Below, piece after piece: positions 37,395 to 49,945 of a stretch of DNA of 64,000 nt; the first letter of the stretch is position 1, and each line of letters begins with the position of its first letter. A model generated the notes under the pieces. It was not told the DNA's origin, ran no database searches, and saw only the letters and a program-made list of their open reading frames with translations. A program made the position numbers and the translations under genes. Source of the DNA: Rhea pennata. Lineage: Eukaryota > Chordata > Aves > Rheiformes > Rheidae. Location of the stretch: NCBI RefSeq assembly GCF_028389875.1, contig NC_084702.1:64019582-64083581 (forward strand), given 5' to 3'.

Positions 37395-39764
37395 ACTACT
37401 TACTCATCCTAACGTAGGGACTTACACATGGGCTCGCTCTCTGTGAACACTTCCCAGACCATCGTCACTTCCTAACTCTGAAACTCTGAACACGCAGTCA
37501 ATCATTTACCAGGAATGACTCATGTGACTCAATTCCACCGCTCGGTTTCCTCTTCACGGTGTCGTAGAAGTCAGGCAAACAGACGCCCCAAGGAGCGGCT
37601 ACCTAAAGCAGACATGACAGCTGGAGTATGAAGTGTGAAGTACCCACAAAATTAAGATTGTGAGAGCAGTACCGGCTGCTGCTACGCCAAGCGCTTGAGC
37701 AAAGCGTGGGGCGAAACGCGTGCTTCCATGAGGAAGAAGAGAAATACTAATTACTTGACATCAGTGAAAGGACGATTAAAAAAAAAAAAACACACCATAG
37801 AGAAAAATGATTTTTTAAATTAGTGAACTGAACCTAGACCCCTCCTTTGCCCCACCTTAACATAACCACCACAGAGTAACTGCCATGTCTCTGTTTCCTA
37901 AGAAACAATGTCTTTGATTCAGTTATAACATTCTAATTATAAATGTACCCTGAGGACACGAAACTTTCTTCCTCATCCAGACACACACACAACACTGAAA
38001 ACAGTTTCTCACACACAAAGGCTGTCTCCCAGATTGTTGTCTCCCAGACTAACATTTACCTCCATATACAAAGATTGTAGGAAAATAAATACTGTGAATT
38101 ATTACATTCTCTAGGAATATACCCTTAGATGAATGCTTCCATTTTAAACAAATTGAAAGGCACTTGCTAAGAATACTGTCATATATCGAACTATATATTG
38201 CATATTATGGGAAAATAATATGCAGGATTTCATCTTTTCAAATCGCTTCATCTCGTTATGCATGTTATATGTATTCAGAGGAAAATTCTTATTATACTTC
38301 ACCAACACCACGAAAAAAAATCATCCAGTGAACAGTTTAGTTAGTCCCTTTATCTTTTGTAATTTAAAATGGGGCCGTGTAAACATCCTTTGCTCTACAT
38401 GTCTTCACTGTTTAACGATGTCTTTTATAGCACCTGGTTGTGTCTGCTTGTCCAGTGATCACAGGGACACTTGCCAAAAATGCCGTATCTGTCTGATCTA
38501 ATTTGAAAAATTTCAGTCTCGATTTTATACAAATATGGATTTCTTGCACATTAAAAGAATCTATTTTTATTGGTAAGTGCCAAAGTAACTTTCTTTTTTC
38601 AAGGTAAAGACTGAGGGAAGCAAGTAGCTTGATCAGTTCCATAACAAAAAGATTAATATAATATTTGTAATTTTCAGGAAGAACAAAAAACTGGAAAGGG
38701 AAAAAGCTGAGCAAATATTTAAACTGCTTTTTAATTTTATTTTTAGTGAATACATACTGAATCATCTGTTTTATCGTGGGAATTTACAACTAACGTATAT
38801 TTTCGTAGCTTTTTAAGATGATGACATATTGCAAACTTAATGCCAACCTTCTCAGAAAAACATTCTGATGTTTCCATATTTGTCATTCATGAGGGGTGGC
38901 CACAGACTCACAGTTTCTGTGGTATGCAAAACGGATGATTCTTTTTTGTTAATGCATTTCTGGGAGGGGCTCTCACAAAGGCGATCCGATTTGCACACAG
39001 TTACCCCAAGGTGCATGGCTCCAAGATACTCCTTTGATGTGATTTGTCTGAAGATTTTTGACAGAAGGGCTGCAAATTTTTGGAAAAGTTTGCCAATAAT
39101 AATAATCAAAGATAAGATTGAAAACCCATGTATTACAAGAGCAAGCTACCCAAGAAAAGACTGACAATCCAGAATAATATAAAAATCAAGTATCTTCCAG
39201 CTTGGACAAGATTGAGCAGAAAAAGTATCCACACAGGTGGCATGATGCCCCAGAAGATCATAGGCTGGTGTCCTGAGTATTCCTGACTTCTAGTCTGTGA
39301 AAATTCAGAAGTCTTTATTTCTATTATTGCTTCTATTTTAATTTTAGGTTGTTAAAAATAAGAATATCCTTGTACATGTGTGCGCATCTGTACACAGCTA
39401 TTTGAGTCTTTGTAGAGAAGCTGGCATAAAGAAAAGACCCTCAGCTTCAAAAAGCTCTCACAAAATCTTCCAGAGTAAGTTTTGTGTTGAATGAACACAT
39501 GAAAATCTACCAGTTGTCAATTATTATTTCTGGCAGATAATAGTTGTTAGACTTGCAACAAGTTCAGCAAAAACATTATGTTAAGGGCTGAAAATTAATA
39601 TCTCCACTGAAGAAAATAAGAATAAGCTATCAGAAAATTAAAATCTAAAAAGGAAGTGTAAAATTAGCTGTGAGGATGTCATTTAGACATTAGAGTTGGA
39701 AAAAGTTGGAGTTGGGTAAGGAGGATGTGAAGTGGCCTCAGTGCAAAGGCCAAGTGAGTAAATT

Positions 39765-39930
39765 AAGATTCTTTAGTCTGGAAAAGAGGTACCTTAAGAG
39801 GAAATATAATGGAAGTATAATATTAGAAGGGGCACGGAGCCAGCTGGTGAGGTCATTAGGAGAATGAGGGCTATCTGATGAAGCTAGCAAGTGGCAAGGT
39901 CAGCCCGAACAAAAAGACGGTTCTACTTGC
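39765..39930 (+). mobile_element. Old, decayed CR1 fragment
   Basis: The stretch TTCTTTAGTCTGGAAAAGAG, followed by a diverged AGGTACCTTAAGAGGAAATA, matches the CR1 segment that encodes [14 protein letters not shown]. It is strongly diverged and short, and the edges are uncertain. Confidence 0.5.
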
Positions 39931-42549
39931 CCGCGCAGGTAGGTGCAGCACTCAGTGCCGCACAACGACACAGACATTTAAAGTTAACCTGAATTCCCGG
40001 GCAAGGAAGAGGACTCCACCATAAATCACTAAAAACATTGAGACCTTCCTGGCCTGTGACAGCCATCAGCTGCTCCCCCTGGCCCACCAGGCCCCCTTTG
40101 AGGCAAATTGAATCCCATGGTTTAGCACCTGACCCTGAGCTTAGTGTTCTCAGTTGAAAAGACGCTAGCATCTGCAGGAGTTTATTATCACTGCTGCAAG
40201 AGCTGGCATATTCCTCCATTCTAGCTCTTTGGCTAGGCTTTTACGGAAGCCTAAACCAAAGGCTGTCTGTCCTCGTGGTGGCTCTAGCACTTGATCTGCT
40301 GCATGAGGAGGCAGTCAGGGGGCCCGATGGGGCTGCAAACTAACATGCGCAGAAAAAAGTTGCAGCTGCATTAATCCTGACAAAAGGCAGGTGAGTTTAG
40401 AAAGGTGTGGAGCTGTCTCCTGCACCCTCTCATGCATCTCAATCACTCACATCCATTTTAGGAAGCTAATTTTCTTAGAAGGTAATTAAAAGATCATTAA
40501 ATGTAATCCAGCCATAAGCAAAAATTGCAAACCAAATAATCTGTTTTGCACACAAGACTGTTAAAACTGAACAGAAAAGAGCTAAAGAGATGACAAAGAC
40601 TCAAAATAGACAATGGCAAAATGTTTTTAAGTCCAGTTATCAGTATACACTTGATTTCTTAATGGGGGGGGGGATGGATATTAACCTTGCAGGGACTAAA
40701 AGGGATTAAATATTGAAGAAGCCTGCTTTTTTAGGGAAGAAAACACCAAAGCCATAGTTTAATGTTTGTTTCACTCGTGGCGAAGAGAAGCGTACCAGTG
40801 GCTTAACCTGAAGAGCAGTCATGCAGAAGTAAGATTCAGAGCCTTCAAAGTGAGGCAGTTTTCTGAAAAATGTATATGAAATTGATATCCAAGCAGGATT
40901 CAAACAATTCTAGTGGCTGGTCAGCCTATGCAACATGACTTCAGTTGCTCCAAAGTAAAACCCCAAGAGACCTATAGTGTGGACATCATGTTCTCAGCAC
41001 TAGCTAAATCTCTCTCCAATTCTGCTCATTTTGCACTGCACTGTTTCCTATTTTATACATGCCAATGCATATTTACCAGCTGCATGTTTTTTTGACTGAA
41101 CCACCTGTTTTAACTGATCCCACCTAATATATATATGCATATATACACATATTTATTGATTAATTTTCCAGTTGAGCAAAGACTCTGATCATCATGGGAA
41201 AATTCTAATCACAGTAAATGGGGTAGCCGGTGAAGAAATATTCCCATTCACTTGTGGCCCTGAAAGTGAGGCACAACACAGGAGCCTGCTGAAGCAGTTC
41301 ATGTACTTTCATGCTCTCAAAAACGGTCAGAGTGTTCCCCTTGCAGAGTCAACCCGTTTACCAAAGCATTAACCTTGATACAACTCCAATAACCACTTGA
41401 ACCCATAACAATAGTGGATATCTTACTCCAAATATTTCTCAGGCAGGAGTTGTAAGTGCCTGATGACAAGACTAGCACTTCTATCTCCTCAAAATATTCC
41501 TTTATTTACATTTTTCATCACTTTTATTTTGAAATCACATCAATTGTTTTCTCATTTGTGGAATTAAAACCTATTCATTCTTCCCTTTTATTTGTCCATC
41601 ATAAGGAGTTTCTTAATCATTTGGTGGACATTTTTTGAACCAAACTTGACAATCTTAAAAATTCCCACTGAATCACATGAGAGTTTAAAATGAGTAAGGT
41701 AGGACAGATTTAAGGCTTAGTGCCTTGTAGTTTTTTCTTTATATTGTTTGCTAGCTTAAACCTGTTAAGCTACTCAAAATACTGAATCTCCAAGAAAATA
41801 CTTTTTAGTATATTCATAACTGCTGAACTGGACCTATTTGCTACTACTGACTACTTGCTAACCTTGAGTTAAAGATGAAATATCAGAGAGGAGGGTGAGA
41901 AAAATGTGGTACAAGGATGAAGTATCATCTGGTTGACCAGACGTATCAAAAGCATTGCTCATCAGATTGCAAATGTTTTATCCATCCTATAAGAAAAATT
42001 CTCTTAGCTGAGATGGGAAATGAATCTGAAGATGCTTTGTATTATGGGGAAAACTGCGTTGCAGCAGTACCTTCTAAATGTGTATTGCTCTCTAAATGTT
42101 CTTGCTAGTGATTGTTTGCTGACAGCAACAGGCATCTTTTCAAATACTGGAAATTTATATACTAAAGGAGACCACATGTTTTGAATGAGTTTTGTGATCT
42201 GAGATCCTCAGATGGCAGATTCTTCAGACAGAAGGACAAAAACAACCCAGTAATTTTTGAGATTTTTGAGATATACCAGACTAATACCACCAGACCTTTT
42301 TTTTGCGACATTAACGTCCGTTGCGGCATAGTGTAAAATGACTGAGGCCAGAGTATTGCACTGTGTTATCACTGACATTTTATGAGCTGGCAAAAAACAA
42401 AGTGAGCATTAATGGCTTTTAATTTCAGCCATCGGAGGAGAGTACTCGGCAAGGTTTGTGTATACAGTTGCCCAAAAGCAATGAAAGGAATTAAAAATTT
42501 CAGTGCACTTAAAAGTCAACCGTCATAAAAATCACAAAACTTCACACAT

Positions 42550-43340
42550 CTGGGTATTAGCATAAATGGCAGAGTTTGGATAGCAGGGGGGTGCCATGAG
42601 CTGGCCTTCAGAGGAGCCCACGGCACCGAAGGGGCGGTAGCCACTAGGAGCAGGGGAAAGGGGAGGAGGAGACACGTAGGATGCGTGTAAGAGGAGGCAC
42701 AGAGGGACACACAGAAAGAACGATCCAAGACGACACCAAAGGAGACTTGTGAGGAGACCTGTTTGGAGAATTGGAGGAGGCATGCTGAATGGGAGACTGC
42801 TGGGTACGCAGCTGGAGATGCGCTCTTGGATGGAGGTGCTACATCCCAGAGGAGATAAGTTTCTGAAGGGTCTGTGCCAGGGCAGGGACACCCCCACCAA
42901 GAGACTGTGACCATGGTGGTCCCATGCTGGGGCAGAGGAAATGAGTAAGAAGCCAGGAGCGGTGGTAGAAAAGAGGCAGGAGCACAGAGCGGCAGACAGA
43001 GGCAGACCTGCGCTGCCCCTTGCCTCACCGAAGGACCTGGGCCTGAGTGTAATGTGGGGCAAAGCAAGGGACGTGGACACCAGCAAGGGGGGGCTGAAGC
43101 GGAGCCTGGAGAAAGGGGAGGTTTAGTTGTTTATGTCTTCTTGTTCATGCTAATTTACTTGTTGTTGTTTCCCAATACCTCAATTAGTAATTAAAAATTT
43201 ATGTTACTTGGCAATATATTAAATTAAGTGAAATTCCTTGAGTTAAGGCTGTTTTACCCATGACAGCTTGTCAGGAAAAACTGAGGATATCCTCTGGTAA
43301 GCAGAAAAGGCTCTGTGACATTAAGAATATATGAAGGAAA
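42550..43340 (+). mobile_element. Decayed avian LTR-like repeat
   Basis: A GC-rich body (42,550-43,120) is followed by TTGTTGTTTCCCAATACC, TTGGCAATATATTAAATTAA and CTGTTTTACCCATGACAG. I recognise this series from a common avian LTR-like repeat whose end reads about TTGGCAATAAATTAAATTAA and CTGTTTTGCCCGTGACGG. The copy is diverged and its borders are uncertain. The two long minus-strand open frames here (183-184 codons) come from the GC-rich body, and no protein family was recognised in them. Confidence 0.5.
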
Positions 43341-45122
43341 CTTTCAGAGAGAGATTGACCCTATTCCATTAACGCGGAGAATGAATGATAGCACCCTTAA
43401 TGTGAATAAACCTTAAGAACCGTATACAATACCGGAGCAGGCATGTGACAGTAAATATATACTCGGCATCTTCCAGTTCTCAATCAAAAATTATGAGCCG
43501 AACCACAACGGAGAAGCAGGATTTCACGGGGAGCAGCTCGGAAAGGGAACGCACAGCACGGAGAGAGGGAAAGCGTGCCGAGAGCAGCGACCCACGAGAG
43601 CTCGACGGGCGGTTCGAGTATTTCTGCTCTCTCTTCCGTTTCTGGGTTGCTGCCGGGGAGATGCAACATTCAGTCAGCCCCTGAGGAATGGCTGTGATTT
43701 CAGAAAAGGGTTAAAACACTGAGAAAAGGAGGCCGAAGGGTTAGCACATGAGAGGCAAAAAGCAGCGAAGAAGCACTATACCCTGCCGTGGCAGCGCCAG
43801 TGCAATAAATAAGAAGTGGAAGCAGCTGCCTAGGAGCCTTTTCATCACCATTTTTTAAGACTGGATATGCAGTGTCCAACCTCTCTGGGGTATCAGCCCT
43901 GAGACGTTGTAATTAAGACAAGATTGCATCAAGGATAGGTGACTTCATCTTCCATTTTTTCTTTAAATAGAATACTGTTATGCTTTCCAAACTGCAGTAT
44001 CAGCCAGTTATTACCAGAATTTCAGTGGTATTTCAATCTATGACTCTTCACTGTTGCAGGAGTGAAATGTACCTTTTGCATGAACTGCTGTTTCCCTCTA
44101 AGTATTAGATATGCTCCCACTAGATGTTATTAATTATAATCCAATTTTGTGCAACTCATATATGATATTACACAAGTCTTGTTGTAAGAAATACTCTAAC
44201 TTTTTAAAAACTATTTTTATATATAGCTTACTAAAAAGCAATTTATAATAAAAAAAGAAATGGCTTTTCAGTGATTGCTTTTTAAGTACTTCAAGGGAAA
44301 ATTTCCAAAAAAGTTTGGTTATCAGATATATGTGGTGTAGTATGTTTAGTAAGCACTCTCCTATGACTGGACAGGATGTTGTTAGGAGACGTGTGATTCA
44401 CCATCAAAACAGTCTCTGATGAGAGACTAATTACATATTTTGTAATGTTTTTAAAAAAGTTAACTGTGATATAAAAGGCATGATCTTTGTTTTCTAGGAA
44501 GTCTTGATGCAAATGTTTTGTTAGGTAGCTAAGGAAGATGATGCGACTCATTTAAAATTATGCAAGACAACTAACTGACTATTTGGATTACAGGAATAAG
44601 TTGTAGAGAAAAAACTACTGGATAGGAAGAATGGTTAGATCAGTAAATATGTATTCTACTTTTATGTCTATAATGTCATGAAGACAAATCTGTGCCAGAA
44701 AATCTCATTATGGTTGTTTGAAAAGCTTTCAAATGTGGCTACAAGTACAGAATCAGTGCAGTTAATGGCAATGTCCTTCTGAAAGCTTGACAGCGTATTT
44801 TAGGTGCAGCACTTTCAAAATTTCATTGATGTTATACTGTGCAACAATGCTTATTTCTACAATAGCTTTCTATTGAGAGGTAGATGGATTTGGTTTTAGG
44901 TACTGATATTCCTTTATATTGATTCTGTATCATTGGGAGACAAACAAATACAATACAAAGGAGGTTCACTAGACTCTTTTTATTTTTTTTAATCAATAAA
45001 ACAAGGAATAATTTTACAAGAAAAAGAAATGCAGTGCAGAATGTTTTTTGCTTTCTTAAAGAGGATGCAAAATTCCATCTTACTCCTGTTAAGTGGTATA
45101 ATTAACAATGGCACATTTTGAT

Positions 45123-45157
45123 TCTCTTTCTCTCTCTTTTTTTTTTTTTTTTTTTTT
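45123..45157 (+). repeat. CT and poly-T tract
   Basis: A TC run followed by about 21 T in intergenic DNA. Confidence 0.9.
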
Positions 45158-46865
45158 CCTGGAGGGCATTACCATATAAAAACAGTTAATCCAAGAAATT
45201 AAAACAATTAGATAATGCAGAACCATAAATTGTACGTATATGAGCAGGACCCTAACTCCAGCCTCTCTGTTCCCAATGAGATGAAACATCTTGGTTCCAA
45301 GTGAATGTGGATTCACCTGACAAGCTCTGCAGAAGAGGGTCATCGTGCTTAGAATGACTTGGCCCGGGAGACGTACCAAGGGGATAGGGAAGGGGACAGG
45401 ATAGACGGGGGGTGTGTGTGTAGCAAGGGCTCAAAATCACACCGTACGGGCACTGTAACATAAGCAGTCAACTAGGGAGCCTGCTCTGTTGTAGATGCGG
45501 CTTTCCAAGTCTTCCTAAATTATATAGGGGCATTGACAAGATCTAGAAACAGCTTCAGACTGAAGCATTTCAATGTTCTTGCTTTATTCCAAGGAAGTTC
45601 TGTGCTACAGAAAGATCTTGTCGGTGCCTTACAACGTTAGTGCTGAAGCTAGAAATTGAACTGGGCTAGGCTTTCTGCATAGCGTCAGCCCTGATTACAC
45701 ACCCCCCCTTTTTTTTTAAAGTCTGTATTTGAATGAACAAGCAGCTCACTAGTTATTAGAATCATATTACAACCCTAGTGTTTCTTTTTCATATTACCTG
45801 CTGTTCTGATATTGTGTCTGCCAAATTTCTATGAGATGTTCCTGAAGTTTGCTATAGTGATTTCAGTAGACTTTTCTGTTGTATATTGTGAAAAGGAATA
45901 AAATACAAGTCTTACAGTGCTGTGTAGAAAGGTTCTATGGCAAAAAAGTGCTTTTAGTAATTTAGTCTGTGTGAAAATAACATGTGTTATTGTGATATTC
46001 CCTTTACATACTAATATTTTAAATAGATATTAAAATTGAAAATCTGATAATAGGACAAAAGTGAAAATGAAGAAAGCACCACGACATAAACAGGAAAGCA
46101 GTGTGGTTATATGAAGCTTATTACTGCTTTTACAGTACAAAGTGAGACTACAAAGAATGGAACTTTGATTTCAAACATACTTTGCAATGATATAATACTA
46201 CTGTATTTTAATGTAGTCTTTATCTAGGGAAATAGACTCTTCTATTGATGTATATTATTCAGCTAGGCTGATCCTCTAAAATTAAACATGAAATTTCATC
46301 AGAAAAAGTAAAAAGCTCTGCTTAATAGATTATAAAACTGAAAAGTGAAATGCTTAAAAAAATGAAAGTATGCTACAAAAAATGATGTGTGATCTTCATA
46401 ACTTAAGTAGAGTCATTAATTTTATGAAGCCAATAAAAATGACCTTATGGTTAACAAACTGGTGAATAATAATAGAAGTATTTTCTCAGCTACCACAAAC
46501 TTTCTATTTGTGCATAGGCAAGTCACAGTCCCTTCGAAATTCCCTTCCTTTACAAAACCAACAGGATGATAGCATTGCTATGTCTTTACAAAGAAACTGT
46601 AAGGACAAAACACTTATAATTCCGAGGCATTCAGATCCCATGATGATAAGTGCTATACGATTATTTCAGATAAATTGGCATAATCTTATATTTTTAAAAA
46701 ATAATACCTGCATGTTGCACTGGAATGAAAACACTTCTACAAATATTAATTTACCTTCATTGTTCAACAGCTGGCTTTTTGCCTTCCTTCAAGGACTACC
46801 GAGTTTGCATTATGAACGAAGCAGGGATCTTATCCACAACTCTTCCACTTCGTTCTTGGCTTCCG

Positions 46866-47020
46866 CTGAGGCCGTCAGGCTGTGCCTGGAAGCATGGTAG
46901 CGCGCCTTTCGGACCGCTGCGGATCAGGCGCGCTTTCAGGCGTGCCGAAGAGCGCGTGACTCACGTTCATCGACTCCGGCGACTTCACCGCGGCTCTCGC
47001 GCTCCGCAAGAGATCCCACC
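46866..47020. promoter_or_regulatory. Isolated CpG-dense patch with an AP-1 site
   Basis: About 20 CpG fall in the roughly 110 nt between 46,900 and 47,010, surrounded by AT-rich DNA. It includes TGACTCA, the AP-1 consensus, near 46,957. It lies about 1.9 kb beyond the ITGA1 stop. It could be an unmethylated regulatory element or an unannotated RNA promoter. Function is inferred from composition only. Confidence 0.35.
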
Positions 47021-47511
47021 GAGGGCTTTGTCCTCTGCTCTGAACCACCCTGCTTTATGCAAACTGGTAATAACCACGTTTCCCATAGATGCAAGGACAA
47101 ATTACAGATGATTTCAAACATAATCATGCTTGCTGTATTCACATAAATTTCAGCCTTTCTCAATAATTTCTAATTCAGGAACTAGATAGAAGGGACTTAA
47201 GAGTGACAACATCTTTTAAATAATAAAATACCTTCTGGCACATTTCCAGAGATGTACTTGCCAGCATGTATAATGCAATATATGGTCTATTCTTAAAAAA
47301 AAAAAAAAACTTTATAAAATATATTATTACTTCTTAAGCTGTTACCAAAAGTCAGTGGAGCCTATCGATATGTTACATCTGCTGGGAAAACTGCAAGAAT
47401 TATTTTTTATCAATAAGAATTGTACCAAGGAAAGGAATAAGTTATACTGGCTGCTTTGGCAAGACAAAAGCATTCCCACAAATGAGTATATTTTATAGAA
47501 GTACTCCTCAA

Positions 47512-47513
<2 letters not shown>

Positions 47514-47546
<33 letters not shown>
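47514..47546 (-). repeat. Poly-A tract (33 nt on minus) after AATAAA
   Basis: Reads AATAAA plus A run on the minus strand. It looks like the tail of a retroposed RNA, or an A-rich site just past the ITGA1 3' end. Confidence 0.9.
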
Positions 47547-47548
<2 letters not shown>

Positions 47549-47549
47549 T
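47544..47549 (-). terminator. Candidate poly-A signal downstream of ITGA1
   Basis: AATAAA on the minus strand, the first one after the ITGA1 stop (about 1.34 kb). It is followed directly by 33 genomic A. It may be the ITGA1 signal, or the tail of a retroposed copy. Confidence 0.3.
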
Positions 47550-48884
47550 GATTGGCAATCTTGTATCATGCTGATGCAACATTGCACTTTGCCTGCTGGC
47601 CTCCACTTTCTTGTGCTAATTTTATGTTGCTGCAAGGAATGTGGGAAGGTCTCAAGGACAACGTACAGTCCATGAACCTTTGCTGTAGAAGGAAAACAAG
47701 TGTGTGAAAGAAAGGAGGAACAAGTTTCCGGTTAAACTAAATGTTCTAGATAGGTTTAAAGAAATTCTTTGCTATCTACGTTTCAGTGTATTCTTATATA
47801 AATTTTTAGGCTTTCACACAAAATAAACAACATTTGTTAAGTGCTTATTTAATATATTTTCTTCATTGCTTCTTAAATTTGTAAGTAACAAAGGTGAGGT
47901 GAGACTGATAATACTAGAAGCAGCTTGCCAGTGCTAATTTTCCTATCTGTGCTCTTCTGTTAATTATTACTTTGTACACTTTAAACTTATTGGATTAAAT
48001 AGATACAATAAATTTACAGTGACAGTTTATGAAGCACCCTCCTAGCTACTCCAAGATATACAGCAAGAGTCAAACTTTCAGGGTACCTCTAAATATTTCC
48101 TCTATAAATATGGACACTTCATTTTGCAGATAAAATTGTGCCTCTGCTTATTTAAGTACAGTGTGCAATCAGATGGGCTTGAATATGCTTTGTGCATACA
48201 TTTTTAGGCCTGCAATGTTTCAAGTTCAAACAGTTAAATGATTTAATGGCTCAATCCTTAATGGTCCTTTTGACAATAAAAATCTCTTTCTTGAGGTATC
48301 CTGGGTGTAGCTGGACACAATAAAATGAGCAGAAAGAGAAGTCCATGGAATTTCAGTATTTTTTTCACCCATAGTCCTGCAGGTGCTTCTGGCTTCTGAA
48401 TTATCATTGCATCTATATACTATACAGTGTATGATGCATTCTCAAAGTCTGCTTCACAAACTGGCAGTCCATTATAAGATGGAAATTTTGAATACGGTGT
48501 TTTCTCCTTTCGAAAATCATGAAATGTGATAAAGAGATTGGAATTGCTACATACAAGCTGATTTGTTGCATAATTTGTGATGAAAAATGATTCCACGTAT
48601 GTGTATATGCATATAAAAATATGAATAGGCATTTCCCCCTTATTAAAGATTTAGATTTTTTGAACCGAGTTACTCTCCAAAAATGAGTAACACTTAAATT
48701 TATGTCCTTGAGTATCACAAAATATCATAAGGCATTTTCTTCTTCCTTTACATCATTCATCTGTGTGTTCAATTTGTTTACTTGGAGTTGCTCTGCTTCT
48801 TCTTCTTGCATGTGTATTTGAGTTTGTAATTTTACAGTCACATCCTTGAGGCAGACCTGAGAAAAGATTTCTGCATTTTTTTTT
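47550..48884 (-). other. ITGA1: Probable ITGA1 3' UTR
   Basis: Sequence directly after the ITGA1 stop in the terminal exon, AT-rich and without coding sequence. Weak ATTAAA variants occur near 48,243 and 47,851. The true 3' end is unknown and may lie further left. Confidence 0.5.
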
Positions 48885-48929
48885 TCATTTCTTCATTTTC
48901 TTCTTTAGTGGTCTTTTGAAAAATCCAGC
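48885..48929 (-). CDS. ITGA1: ITGA1 terminal coding exon
   Basis: Acceptor CTGTAG, then AGFFKRPLKKKMKK and stop TGA at 48885-48887. GFFKR is the membrane-proximal alpha-tail motif that clasps the beta subunit and binds talin-pathway regulators. The 14-residue exon product differs from human by ending KMKK rather than KMEK. Confidence 0.97.
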   Translation of the reverse strand, partial: AGFFKRPLKKKMKK

Positions 48930-49248
48930 CTACAGAAGAGAAAAGTATCATTTAATAAATAGGATGCTAAAAGCATACAACTTGGTACATATTGATAGCA
49001 TTCACACACTGGTTCTTATTACTACTTTAATGTTTATAGATAAAGTAAAAAGTTATTTAACTTTTTATCTGTGAAGTACAACATTGTTTTTCCTGGAAAG
49101 GAAAAACTAAAGAGACATCACATGAGAGCAGACAAATTGAGTTGTTTATATATAGTGAGTGACTGCTGAATCATCATTATGCTCACAGAATGTCAAAGAC
49201 TAACAACCTTAATTAGAGTTGGGACTCAGCTGAATAAGTAATACTTTT

Positions 49249-49293
<45 letters not shown>

Positions 49294-49905
49294 GTTGTCA
49301 AACTTTTCAGGATCGTATGCACGCTGGAATTTATAACATGTAACCTTCTAACTTAAGCATTAACTGTATATAGCTTGGAGAAGACTGCCCACTTGTGGCA
49401 ATACTTAAAGCACAGGTTTAGTATCTTTAGCACAAAGAGAAAACGGCCAGGTTAACAAATGCCACAACCGAAGTTTTTTTTTTAAAAAAACCCAAAACAA
49501 AAAACAAAATACAACTTTGGAGCACTAAAATCTATTTACATTTGTCTTTTCATAACAGATTGGCAGTACAGATGCTAGCTGGCGAACATTGCATATTACA
49601 CCTGGTAAAAATGCAGTTTTATTAATTTACCATCTCTAGCAGATCTCATTCTGCTTAATAGGTAACATTAGTGTCTGTGAAGTTCTAGTTACAAGAAAAA
49701 CAAAGGCAAAAAATTGAAGCATATTCATTCATTTTCATGGAGACAAGAATGTGGGGCTTACCTTCCACAATGCAAATATAAGCAGTGCAAGTATCAGGAG
49801 TCCAGCAAAGACACTCAGGAGGATAACCCATAAGGGGACGGTACCTGGCTGGAGTTCTTTGGAAATCTTAATCATGGTCTGCAAAGTGTTAAGAATGTAT
49901 TTAGG

Positions 49906-49945
<40 letters not shown>

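Larger units (their letters stand above)
36401..47513. other. Intergenic region between ITGA2 and ITGA1
   Basis: About 11 kb upstream of ITGA2 and downstream of ITGA1. It contains a 21-bp tandem duplication (37,353-37,394), an old CR1 fragment, a decayed LTR-like repeat, a CT/T tract at 45,123-45,157, and CpG-dense patches at 43,490-43,620 and 46,866-47,020. No protein-coding gene was recognised. Part may be ITGA1 3' UTR. Confidence 0.75.

Noticed and set aside
41172..41372. Plus-strand 66-codon frame in the intergenic region
   Set aside because: No start context, domain or splice evidence. Its length is within random expectation.
42516..43086. Two overlapping minus frames of 183-184 codons
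   Set aside because: They lie in the GC-rich body of a repeat-like element, show no known domain, and two frames open at once suggest composition.
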